A stretch of 64,000 nucleotides of DNA from Kofleriaceae bacterium (GTDB lineage: Bacteria > Myxococcota_A > Polyangia > Haliangiales > Haliangiaceae), in NCBI GenBank assembly GCA_018057825.1, contig JAGPCY010000021.1:1-64000 (forward strand), read 5' to 3'. The position numbers and the translations under genes were made by a program. Position 1 is the stretch's first letter. Every line of letters begins with the position of its first letter. The notes beneath the pieces are model-generated. The model saw only the letters and a list, made by a program, of their open reading frames with translations, ran no database searches and was not told the origin of the DNA. Positions 1 through 9,907 of this stretch are shown here, in pieces.

Positions 1-123
1 CTCTGGCTTGAAGGTTCGCCGCCGACGCGGCAGCTTGGAAGGAGACGAAGTGCTCATGGATGCCTCGCTCATCTTGACGGTGGTCGGATGGCGGGTGTCC
101 AGAAAATCGGGGCAGGCTCAAAC

Positions 124-205
124 CCGATCCCGAACCCGAACCCGAACCCGAACCCGAACCCGAGACCGAGACCGAGGCCGAGACCGAGACCGAGGCCGAG
201 ACCGG
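124..205. repeat. CCCGAA/CCGAGA hexanucleotide array (array a)
   Basis: A tandem run of six-base units begins with about six CCCGAA units and passes into CCGAGA and CCGAGG units. It ends about 30 bases before the first gene. The same unit family recurs at 49659-49834 in this orientation, and at 56460-56598 and 56878-57150 in the opposite one. No frame of such an array contains a stop, so it creates long false ORFs on both strands. In the 120 bases before it I recognise nothing. Confidence 0.9.
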
Positions 206-233
206 ATGAGTCGAGTCCGACTAGGCTTGCGCC

Positions 234-1292
234 GTGATCACCACCGCCCGCTTCGGCACCCAGTTCGAGGACCATGACCGTCCGTGGCGACGGCACGACC
301 GCGCGGGTGGGCGCCAGGCCGAGCTGACCTGGGACGGCGCCACCCTGGTCGAGCTGGTGGTGGTCGGCTACCGCGGGGAGACGCTGTCGGTGGCGACCGC
401 GACCCGCGCGCCCCATCCCGTGCTCGGCCCGAGCCACCCGCTCGTGCTCGGCGGCCGCGCGGTGGCCTGGCTGTCGGCCGTCGACTGGTCGGCGCCGACC
501 GCGATCCCGGCGATCGATCGCCCGGCGGCGCTGCCGGCCGGATGCGGGACGATGCTGCTCGACACGATCGCGCGACTGGCGGCGGCGGCCGGCGTCCGCG
601 CGCTGCGCTACGCCGGGCCCTACCCGACCGCGGCGCTGTGGCAGGCCCTGGGGGCATCGTTCGCGACCGCGGGCGACGAGGCGAGCTTCACCGCCGCCGC
701 CCACCTCCGCTGGGGTGGCGGCCCGCTGCCGGCGATCCCGATCGACTTCGCGCCGGCGCCCCACGAGCGCCTCGCCGCCGACCAGGGGGTGACCTGCCTG
801 GCGCGCAGCGCCATCGAGCGAGTGATCGTGGACGGCCTGGCCTTCGCGCCCGGGACCGGCGTGCGCCGGATGGTCGAGCGCGAGGACGGCTACGCCGCGG
901 CGCTGTGCTTCGGCGATCGCGCGTGGACCGAGCTGGCGCGGGTCGATCGCGACGGCAACCTCGTCGTGCGTCACCCCGTGCGACTGGCCGAGGGCGACCC
1001 AGCCGGGCAGGTGCTGCCTCCGGCGCTCGTCGAGCCTCTCCTGGCGGTGGTCGCCGAGGCCCTGCCGCCGCCCCTGACCGTCGACGCGGTAGGCGCCACG
1101 CCGATCGTCTGGGGCGACCCCGGCCTGACCGCGGCCGCCGATCGCGGCGACCGGATCGTGCTCCACGTCGGGCTGTGGCACCACCTGGCGCCGCGCGGCA
1201 TGGCGGCGGTGGCGCTGGCGATCGCCGAGGCGCTGGTCCCGATCGCGCGCGACCGCGCGATCGCGGCGCTGGCGCGGGCCGCCGACGCGTAG
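234..1292 (+). CDS. Hypothetical protein, 352 aa
   Basis: I do not recognise this protein. It reads from a GTG start, has no signal peptide or membrane segment, and is rich in Ala, Arg and Gly with codon use like its neighbours, so it is probably expressed. It is mixed alpha/beta in character and contains a Gly-Pro-Tyr-Pro-Thr stretch near residue 125. The GTG at 234 follows the hexamer array directly; a later in-frame start is possible because the first 25 residues are rich in charged and polar residues. The alpha-2-macroglobulin pair starts 86 bases downstream, so the genes may be co-transcribed, but nothing in the sequence ties the functions together. Confidence 0.6.
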   Translation: MITTARFGTQFEDHDRPWRRHDRAGGRQAELTWDGATLVELVVVGYRGETLSVATATRAPHPVLGPSHPLVLGGRAVAWLSAVDWSAPTAIPAIDRPAALPAGCGTMLLDTIARLAAAAGVRALRYAGPYPTAALWQALGASFATAGDEASFTAAAHLRWGGGPLPAIPIDFAPAPHERLAADQGVTCLARSAIERVIVDGLAFAPGTGVRRMVEREDGYAAALCFGDRAWTELARVDRDGNLVVRHPVRLAEGDPAGQVLPPALVEPLLAVVAEALPPPLTVDAVGATPIVWGDPGLTAAADRGDRIVLHVGLWHHLAPRGMAAVALAIAEALVPIARDRAIAALARAADA

Positions 1293-1378
1293 CCTCGGGC
1301 GCGACGGGAGATACGACCGCCGACGGGGGCAAAACCTTGGGTTAGATCCATCGGATCGGCGGCGCGTACTGCCGCCCC

Positions 1379-3090
<1,712 letters not shown>

Positions 3091-3094
<4 letters not shown>

Positions 3095-5814
3095 CCACCC
3101 GCTTCCTCCATCGCGCGCTCCTGGCCGCCGCCGCCCTGACCGCGGCCCCGCTCACCGCCGTCGCCGGCACCGGCACGATCGAGGGCGTGGTCGTCGACAC
3201 CCGCGGCGCGCCCCTGGCCGGCGCCCGCGTCACGATCACCTGCGGCGCGGTCGTCCGTCGGGTCGCCCTCGATCGCGGCGGCGGCTTCAGCGTCGCCGGG
3301 CTGCCCAGCGGCGCGTGCACGGTCACCGCCGACGGCGGCGGCCTGACCGCCGCGGTCGCGGTCGCGGTCGGCGACGGCGCCACCGCCTCGGTGCTCTTGA
3401 CCCTGCGCCCGCCGGCGCCGCCGCCGGCGATCCTGCCGGAGGAGCCCGCGGTCGCCATGGCCGCGCCAGCCGCCGAGCCGATGCCCGCCCCGCGCCCCGC
3501 GAACCGCCGGGCCCTGCCCGCCGCTCCGGCCGGCCCGATCGGCGGCGGGGCCATGCGACCGCCGCCGCCGCCGCGGATCGTCCGCCTCGATGACGACGGC
3601 AAGTTCAAGCGGGACCGGCTGCGCGCCGACGACAAGGCCGAGGCGATCGCCGGCGAGCGGATCGACGACCGCCCGGGCGACGGCGGCTTCGCGCCGGTGC
3701 GGGTGTTCCCGGTGCCGCTCTACACCGCCGGCTACGACGGCCCGCGCACCGATTTCCGCGAGACGATCTACTGGAACCCGACGGTCGTGACCGACGCCCG
3801 CGGCCAGGCCTCCGTGAGCTTCCCGACCTCCGACGCGATCACCGCGTTTCGGGTCACCGCCGAGGGCTTCGGCGCCGACGGCAGCCCGGGCGCGGGCGCG
3901 GTCGCGGTGACCTCGAAGCGCCCGCTCACCCTCGACGCGCAGCTCCCGGTGGCCGTCACCGCGGGCGATCGGATCGAGCTGCCGATCACGGTGGCCAACC
4001 AGACCGAGCAGGCGCTCGACGCCGAGCTGACCGCGAGCTTCGGCCCGGCCTTCCGGGTCGACGGCGCGCCGCCGACCAAGGTGCGCCTGAAGGCGGGCGG
4101 CAAGCACACCGTGATCGTGCCGCTCGAGGTGGTCGCCACCGACGGCGACGCCACGGTCGCGCTGGCGGTGAAGGGCCGGGGCCTGACCGACGAGGTCACC
4201 CGCGCGATCCGCGTCGTGCCGCGCGGCTTCCCGTTCGAGCGCTCGGCGGCGGGGACCGCGAAGGCCGGTCAGGTCGTGCGCGAGGAGCTCGATCTCACCG
4301 GCGCCGAGGCCAGCTCGATCGCCGCGACCGTGACGATGTACCCGTCGGCCTTGGCGTCGATGACCCAGGGCCTCGAGGGCATGATCCGCGAACCCGGCGG
4401 CTGCTTCGAGCAGACCTCGTCGACCAACTATCCCAACGTCATGGTGCTGGCGTACCTGGCGCAGTCCGACGACGCCGACCCGGCCCTGGTCGAGCGCTCG
4501 CGCGACGTCCTCGACAAGGGCTACCGGCTCCTGACCGGCTACGAGACCAAGGAGCGGGGCTACGAGTGGTTCGGTCAGACGCCCGGACACGAGGCGCTCA
4601 CCGCCTACGGCCTGATGGAGTTCGCCGACATGGCCAAGGTCTACGACGTCGATCGCGACATGGTCGAGCGGACCGCGACCTGGCTCATGAGCCGGCGCGA
4701 CGGCCAGGGCGGGTTCCGTCGCTCGACCACCGCCCTCGACTCCTTCGGGCGCGCCTCGCCGGCGACCACCGACGCGTACATCGTCTGGGCCCTGGCCGAG
4801 GCCGGGCGCACCGGGGACCTCGGTCCCGAGCTCGCGGCGCTGGGGCGGCTGGCGACCACGACCCGGGATCCGTACCTCCTGGCCCTGGCGACCAACGCGA
4901 TGTTCCTGGCCGGCGCGCCGACCGCGCCCGGCCTGGCGACCCGGCTGGCGGCGATGCAGGCCGCCGACGGCGGGTTCCCTGGCGCCGCCGAGTCGATCAC
5001 CAAGTCGGGCGGCGAGTCGTTGACGATCGAGACCACCGCGCTGGCGACGCTGGCGCTCCTCAAGGCCGGCGGCGCCCACGCGGCCGCGGTCCGGAGCGCG
5101 GTCGACTACCTGAACGATCATCGCGGCGGCTACGGCGAATGGAGCAACACCCAGGCGACCGTCTTGGGCCTCAAGGCCCTGACCGCCTACGCCGAGGCCT
5201 CGAAGCAGATCGCGACCGCCGGGAGCGCGACCGTGACGATCAACGGCCGCGCGGTCGGGACGATCGAGTTCGCGGCCGGACATCAGGCGGCGCTGGTGTG
5301 GGACGATCTGGCCGGCGCGCTCCGCCCCGGCAAGAACGTCGTCGAGCTCGCGCTCACTGGACCGGCGACCCTGCCGTACTCGATCGCGGTCGACTACCGC
5401 GCGGCCCAGCCGCAGTCGTCGCCGGCGGCCAAGGTCGCGGTGACCACCGAGCTGACCGCGTCGCGGGTCGCGGTCGGCGAGGGCGTGACCCTGCGCGCCA
5501 CCGTCGAGAACCGCACCGGCGACGGCGTGCCGATGACCCTGGCGCGGATCGGCCTGCCGGGCGGACTGGTGGCCCAGACCTGGCAGCTCAAGGAGCTGCG
5601 CGAGCGGGGCACGATCGACTTCTACGAGACCCGCCCGCGCGAGGTGATCGTGTACTGGCGGGCGCTGGCGCCCTCGGCCAAGCACACCCTCGACCTCAAG
5701 CTCCTGGCCGCGGTGCCCGGCCGCTACGAAGCGCCAGCGTCGAGCGCGTATCTCTACTACACCGACGAGGACAAGCAGTGGGCGCCGGCGCTGGCGGTCG
5801 AGGTCACGCGGTGA
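3091..5814 (+). CDS. Alpha-2-macroglobulin-like protein, thioester-bearing C-terminal half
   Basis: The ATG at 3091 overlaps the preceding stop (ATGA) and gives 907 residues with a Sec signal peptide (residues 1 to about 25). Next come a carboxypeptidase-regulatory-like beta domain (about 27-110), a Pro-rich linker, and the A2M-family domain with YWNPTVVTDARGQASVSFPTSD around residue 230. The thioester motif is Gly-Gly-Cys438-Phe-Glu-Gln441, within an alpha-alpha toroid of about 300 residues. C-terminal MG and receptor-binding-like domains follow. Cys and Gln of the internal thioester are both present, so covalent capture of a protease is plausible. With the previous gene it makes up a whole macroglobulin, about 1,480 residues in two chains. 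Confidence 0.88.
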
Positions 5815-5870
5815 CGATTTTTCGTTAACGGTCCCGGCGCGGCGGCGTCCTGGTCGCAAAGGAGCCGCTC

Positions 5871-6302
5871 ATGACCAAGCCCACCCTCATCGCCGCCGCC
5901 GTCGCCGCCCTGGCCTCCACCGCCCACGCCGCCCCGCCGCGCCCGCAGGCGCCCACGCCGCGCCCGCTGCTCCGCCCGGTGGCGTCGCCGTCGGTGCCGG
6001 TGGCCACACCGTTCACCAACCGCGAAGGCCGCCCGGTGTGCGGCAACATCGCCAACAAGGGCAAGAAGCTGCGCGAGTGCATCGACACGGTCGGCCGCAA
6101 CTTCCAGGAGCAGCGCCGGGACTCGGCGGCCGGCCCGACCTGGATCACCCTCGAGCGCAACTGCACGATCGCCGACGCCCAGGTCAAGCTGACGCCGGCC
6201 ACCGGCCGGGCCGAGGTGGTCCGCGCGGGCAAGGTGTCGACGACGGCGTTCGCGACCTCGACCGACCCGGCGGTGATCGCGTGCCGCGCGGGGCTGTCGT
6301 GA
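5871..6302 (+). CDS. Small secreted protein of unknown function
   Basis: This 143-aa protein has a clear signal peptide ending AHA (about residues 1-20), then a Pro-rich stretch, then a compact domain with four cysteines (PVCGN, RECID, ERNCT, IACRA) that may form two disulfides. A GGAG-type ribosome site lies just before the ATG. I know no family match. It follows the macroglobulin genes by 56 bases, and its stop overlaps the GTG of the ferritin-like gene, so the two are translationally coupled. Confidence 0.7.
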   Translation: MTKPTLIAAAVAALASTAHAAPPRPQAPTPRPLLRPVASPSVPVATPFTNREGRPVCGNIANKGKKLRECIDTVGRNFQEQRRDSAAGPTWITLERNCTIADAQVKLTPATGRAEVVRAGKVSTTAFATSTDPAVIACRAGLS

Positions 6303-7117
6303 CCGCGGCCTTCAGCCTCGACTGGCTGGGCGGCTGGTCGGAGCGCCGGCTGCGTCGGCGGCGGCCCGGGATCGACGACCTGCCGTGGGGCAGCCTCGAC
6401 CTGACCGCCCACGCGCCGGCCGCGATCGACGAGGCCCGTCGGGTGTGGACCCAGGGCACGTTCAGCGAGTACGCCAGCGCGGCCGCGTTCGCCAACCTCA
6501 CCACCGCGCTCCTCGAGAGCGGCGCCCCAGTCGACCTGACCGCGGTCGCGGCCGACATCGTGGTCGACGAGCTCGACCACGTCGAGCTGGTGGCGCGGCT
6601 GGTCGGCGAGCTGGGCGGCGCGGTCGAGCTGGCCTTCGACCTGGCCAAGGTGTCGCAAGCTCCCGACGCCTCCGCGCGGCCGCTGATGCGCGCGGTCGAG
6701 CTGGCGCTGTCGGTGTCGTGCGTCGGCGAGGCCCTGTCGGTGCCGACCCTGGCGTGCTCGCGCGAGCTGGCCACGACGCCGCTGGTCGCCGCGGTCCTGG
6801 ATCGGCTCCTGGCCGACGAGGGGCCCCACGCCGAGCTCGGCTATCGGGTGCTGGGCTGGGCCATGCCGCTCCTCGACGACGGCGAGCGCGCCCGGGTGGC
6901 CGAGCTGGCGCTCGGGGCGATCGCCGCCTTCGCGCCGCTGTGGCAGGGGCCGGCCTGCGACGCCTGTCAGGCACCGGCGCTGGGCGTGGCGGCCCCCGCC
7001 GACTACCGCCGGACCCTGCGGCGGACCATCGACGCCAAGATCCTTCCGCGCCTGGCGTCCCACGGGGTCGTCGTCGCGCCCGGCGCCCTCGACCGGGTCC
7101 TGGCCGACCTGCTGTAA
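6299..7117 (+). CDS. Ferritin-like di-iron domain protein
   Basis: The GTG at 6299 overlaps the preceding stop (GTGA) and yields 272 residues. Two ExxH motifs, in DELDHVELV and DEGPHAELG, sit in predicted long helices. With further acidic residues this is the pattern of a four-helix ferritin-like fold that binds two iron atoms. There is no signal peptide, so it is probably cytoplasmic. The rest is Ala- and Leu-rich helix, with a CDAC pair near residue 220. Whether it oxidises iron, stores it or acts on an organic substrate cannot be told. Coupling to a secreted four-cysteine protein suggests a shared, unknown task. The fold is fairly sure; the function is open. Confidence 0.7.
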   Translation: MTAAFSLDWLGGWSERRLRRRRPGIDDLPWGSLDLTAHAPAAIDEARRVWTQGTFSEYASAAAFANLTTALLESGAPVDLTAVAADIVVDELDHVELVARLVGELGGAVELAFDLAKVSQAPDASARPLMRAVELALSVSCVGEALSVPTLACSRELATTPLVAAVLDRLLADEGPHAELGYRVLGWAMPLLDDGERARVAELALGAIAAFAPLWQGPACDACQAPALGVAAPADYRRTLRRTIDAKILPRLASHGVVVAPGALDRVLADLL

Positions 7118-7148
7118 CCGCGGCCCTCGGCCGGCGTAGCATCGCGAC

Positions 7149-7538
7149 ATGCGAGCCCTCGCCTTGGCCGTGGTGTGCGCGACCGCGTGCGCCGACGTCG
7201 ACGATCGCCCGACCGACTGGCGGTACCTCCACGCGGCGATCGTCGCGCCGGCCTGCGCCACCGCCGGGTGTCACTCGGCGGCCGCCGCCACCGCCGGCCT
7301 CGATCTGTCGACCGCGACCGGGGCCTACACCTACCTGACCGGCCGGATCTGCGGCGAGCCGGTCACGCCGGGTGCGCCGCCGCGCAACTACGTCACGCCC
7401 GGCAGCCCGGAGTTCTCGCAGCTCGTCTATCAGCTCCGCGGCGCCGGCCGCGATCGCATGCCGCCCGACGGGGCGCTGCCCGAGGTCGAGATCGCGCTGA
7501 TCGAGCGGTGGATCCTGGAGGGCGCGCCGTGCGAGTGA
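7149..7538 (+). CDS. Exported c-type cytochrome-like protein with CX4CH motif
   Basis: This 129-aa protein has a short signal sequence; Cys14 may be lipidated, although the lipobox is weak. The motif Cys36-ATAG-Cys41-His42 is a CX4CH variant of the haem c attachment site. Near the C-terminus, DRMPPDGALP and an IxRWIxxGAPC stretch are typical of small membrane-associated cytochromes of myxobacteria and planctomycetes, where the Met of RMPP can serve as the sixth haem ligand. It is the first of four exported cytochrome-like genes and overlaps the next by ten bases. Confidence 0.75.
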   Translation: MRALALAVVCATACADVDDRPTDWRYLHAAIVAPACATAGCHSAAAATAGLDLSTATGAYTYLTGRICGEPVTPGAPPRNYVTPGSPEFSQLVYQLRGAGRDRMPPDGALPEVEIALIERWILEGAPCE

Positions 7539-8638
7539 TCCTCCTCGCGGTCGCCGCGCTCGTCGCTGCGGCCGCGCCCGCCGCCGCGTACCCGCGCTTC
7601 GTCGAGGCCACCGGCGCCACGACCTGCGGCGAGTGCCACCAGAGCCCGACCGGGGGCGGCCTCCTCACCGACTACGGTCGCCTCGAGGCCGGTGACACGA
7701 TCAGCCGCGGCGGCGACGGCGCCCTGCTCCACGGCGCGTGGTCACCGCCGTCGTGGCTGGCGCTGGGCGGCGATCTGCGCCTGGCCGGGCTGGCCAAGGC
7801 CGACGACGCCGACCGCACGCTCGCGGCCTTCCCGATGCAGGCCGACGTCGCCGCCGCGGTCGTGGGCAAGGGCTTCGGCTTCCACCTGATCGTCGGGCTG
7901 CGCGGCTCGGCGCGGACGCCGCGACCGCCGCTGGTCGAGCGCCTGAACTCGCGCGAGCACTTCCTGTCGTATCAGCGCGGCGACGTCTACCTGCGCGCCG
8001 GCCGGTTCTTCTCGACGCTGGGCTTGCGACTCCACGATCACACCGCCGCGGTCCGCCGCTACCTCGGGTTCGGCCTGCAGGAGGAGCCCTACGGCGTGGC
8101 CGGCGGCGTCGTGCGCGGCGACTGGGAGGCCCACGTCCACGCCTTCGTGCCGCAGCCGGTGCCGCTCCTGGGCGCGGGGCCGCGGGCGTACGGGCTCGCC
8201 GCCAGCTACCAGCGTCGGATCATGGACGGCCTGGCCACCGTCGGCGTCAACGCGCGCTACGCCCACGGCGCCGAGGATCGGCGGGCGCTGGTCGGCGCCT
8301 TCGGTCGACGCTGGTTCGAGCGCGCCCAGGTGCTGTTCCTCGGCGAGCTCGACCTGCAGCGCCAGAGCTTCGCCGCGGTCGACGCGCCGCGCTGGCAACT
8401 CGCGAGCTACCTCGGCGCCGCCAAGCCGTTGACCCGCGGCGTCTGGCTCGGCCTGGCGCTCCACCGCTGGCAACCCGACCTCGGGCTGCGCACCGCGCGC
8501 GACGCCGTCGAGCTCGATCTCCAGCTCTTCCCCTGGGCCCACGCCGAGCTGCACTGGTCGACCAAGGCCGGCGCGGTCGGTGGCGATCTCGATCGCCCCG
8601 GCGTGACCTCGATCCTGCAGCTCCACTACTACCTGTGA
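7529..8638 (+). CDS. Mono-haem cytochrome fused to outer-membrane barrel-like domain
   Basis: From the GTG at 7529 the 369-aa product begins with a signal peptide (MRVILLAVAALVAAAAPAAA), then a canonical haem site, Cys33-GE-Cys36-His37. About 300 residues of alternating beta strands follow, rich in Tyr, Arg and aromatic girdle residues, and it ends in LQLHYYL, with an aromatic near the C-terminus as in outer-membrane porins. The GTG at 7535 (GTGA overlap) is an alternative start; 7529 keeps a basic residue before the hydrophobic core. The architecture suggests a haem held at the periplasmic mouth of an outer-membrane barrel, perhaps for electron exchange across the membrane. That role is inferred. 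Confidence 0.72.
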   Translation: MRVILLAVAALVAAAAPAAAYPRFVEATGATTCGECHQSPTGGGLLTDYGRLEAGDTISRGGDGALLHGAWSPPSWLALGGDLRLAGLAKADDADRTLAAFPMQADVAAAVVGKGFGFHLIVGLRGSARTPRPPLVERLNSREHFLSYQRGDVYLRAGRFFSTLGLRLHDHTAAVRRYLGFGLQEEPYGVAGGVVRGDWEAHVHAFVPQPVPLLGAGPRAYGLAASYQRRIMDGLATVGVNARYAHGAEDRRALVGAFGRRWFERAQVLFLGELDLQRQSFAAVDAPRWQLASYLGAAKPLTRGVWLGLALHRWQPDLGLRTARDAVELDLQLFPWAHAELHWSTKAGAVGGDLDRPGVTSILQLHYYL

Positions 8639-8645
8639 GGCCGTG

Positions 8646-9353
8646 ATGCTCGCCCGCGCAACCCTCACCTACGCCATCGTCGTCGCCGCGGTCGTCGCCG
8701 GCTGCGCCGAAGACGCGCCGACCTCGCCCAACTTCCAGACCGACGTCGTGCCGATCCTCGCCGCCAACTGCGTGCGCTGCCACGGCGTGCCGACGATCGG
8801 CGGCGCCCCGAGCGACTGCATCGACAGCCCGAGCGGGCCGCGGCGCTGCGGCTTCCGCCTCGACAGCTACGACGACACGATCATCGACGAGGGCGACCCG
8901 ACGAGCGCGACCGACGATCGCTTGGTCCTCGGGTTGGCCTCGGTCGCGCTCGCCATCCCCGAGCGCGTCGACAGCCCGACCGAGCCGATGCCGCCGCGCT
9001 TCCCGCTCGGCGACCGCGAGCGCGCGATCCTCGCGGCGTGGGCCACCGGCGATCCGCCGGTCCGCTCGGCCCGCCCCGACAACGTCCCACCGAGCGCGAC
9101 CGCGGCGCTGACCGACGGCGCGACCGTCGCCTTCGCGGTCGAGGTCGCCGACGACGATCGCGATCCGGTGGTCGGCGAGCTGCGGGCCCGGGGGCCGGCG
9201 GGCGATCGCCTGATCGCGCCGCTCCGCTCGGGGCGGGCGAGCGTGAGCTGGCCGCGGCCGACCGCCGCGGGCCGCTACGAGGTGGTCGCCCGGCTCGATG
9301 ACGGCGCGGGCTGGATCGAGATCCCGGTGGCCAGCCTCGAGGTGGCGCCGTGA
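8646..9353 (+). CDS. Cytochrome c-like lipoprotein with C-terminal beta domain
   Basis: This 235-aa protein has a lipoprotein signal with Cys20 (VVAGC) and a haem c site at Cys42-VR-Cys45-His46. A C-rich loop (Cys58, Cys68), MPPRFPLGDRER, which resembles the distal Met region of planctomycete/myxobacterial cytochromes, and a C-terminal immunoglobulin-like beta domain of about 80 residues follow. The ATG at 8646 is preferred over the GTG directly before it. The gene starts seven bases after the barrel gene, and its stop overlaps the next ATG, so the cassette is translated as a unit. Confidence 0.75.
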   Translation: MLARATLTYAIVVAAVVAGCAEDAPTSPNFQTDVVPILAANCVRCHGVPTIGGAPSDCIDSPSGPRRCGFRLDSYDDTIIDEGDPTSATDDRLVLGLASVALAIPERVDSPTEPMPPRFPLGDRERAILAAWATGDPPVRSARPDNVPPSATAALTDGATVAFAVEVADDDRDPVVGELRARGPAGDRLIAPLRSGRASVSWPRPTAAGRYEVVARLDDGAGWIEIPVASLEVAP

Positions 9354-9781
9354 GGGCCGCGGCGCTCCTCCTCGCGGCGACCGCGTGCGCCGTCCCGGTC
9401 GACCCCGAGCCGCTGGGCGACTACACGACCTGGAAGCGCCTCGACGTCCGCGGGCCGGCCCCGGGCCACGGCGACACCTACCGCGTCATCTACGTGAACC
9501 CGATCGCCGCCGATCCCGCGGCGTCGCTCACCGGCGGTTATCCCGACGGCGCGATCGTCGTGAAGGAGATCCGCGACGACGTGGCCGGCGCGCCCGGCGA
9601 TCTCCGCTACCTCGCGATCATGCGCCAGCTCCAGAGCGACCCCGAGCACGCCGACGAGGGCGGCTGGCTGTTCACCCAGGCCACGAGCCCCGGCGCCGAC
9701 GAGTCCTATCGCTCGTTGTGCTGGGCGCGCTGCCACGTCGCCGCGCCGTACCGCGGCGCCTGGTACGACTACCGACAGTAG
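9350..9781 (+). CDS. Cytochrome P460-like lipoprotein with CX3CH motif
   Basis: This 143-aa protein starts at an ATG-type overlap with the previous stop. It has a short lipoprotein-like signal (Cys13), then a P460-type core: TYRVIYVNP, GGYPDGAIVVKEIRD and GGWLFTQ, ending in SLCWARCHVAAPYRGAWYDYR. The haem attachment site reads Cys124-WAR-Cys128-His129, one residue longer than CXXCH. In P460 proteins a lysine is cross-linked to the haem; Lys72 in VVKE lies in the expected region, but I cannot verify the equivalence. P460 proteins oxidise hydroxylamine or bind NO. The substrate here is unknown. It is the last gene of the cytochrome cassette. Confidence 0.72.
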   Translation: MRAAALLLAATACAVPVDPEPLGDYTTWKRLDVRGPAPGHGDTYRVIYVNPIAADPAASLTGGYPDGAIVVKEIRDDVAGAPGDLRYLAIMRQLQSDPEHADEGGWLFTQATSPGADESYRSLCWARCHVAAPYRGAWYDYRQ

Positions 9782-9907
9782 CGCGCCGACTGGTTCGACC
9801 GACCGACGACGAGGTCGGCGCCGACGCGCCAGTCCGGGGAGGACTGCTGGGCCGGCCCACGCTGGGTACTTGACAAATTCGGGACACCGGGGTGAGCATC
9901 GCGGGCG

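Noticed and set aside
9870-9898. TTGACA -35 element before the PhoD gene
   Set aside because: The hexamer is perfect, but no acceptable -10 sequence lies 16-18 bases downstream, so I do not list it as a promoter.
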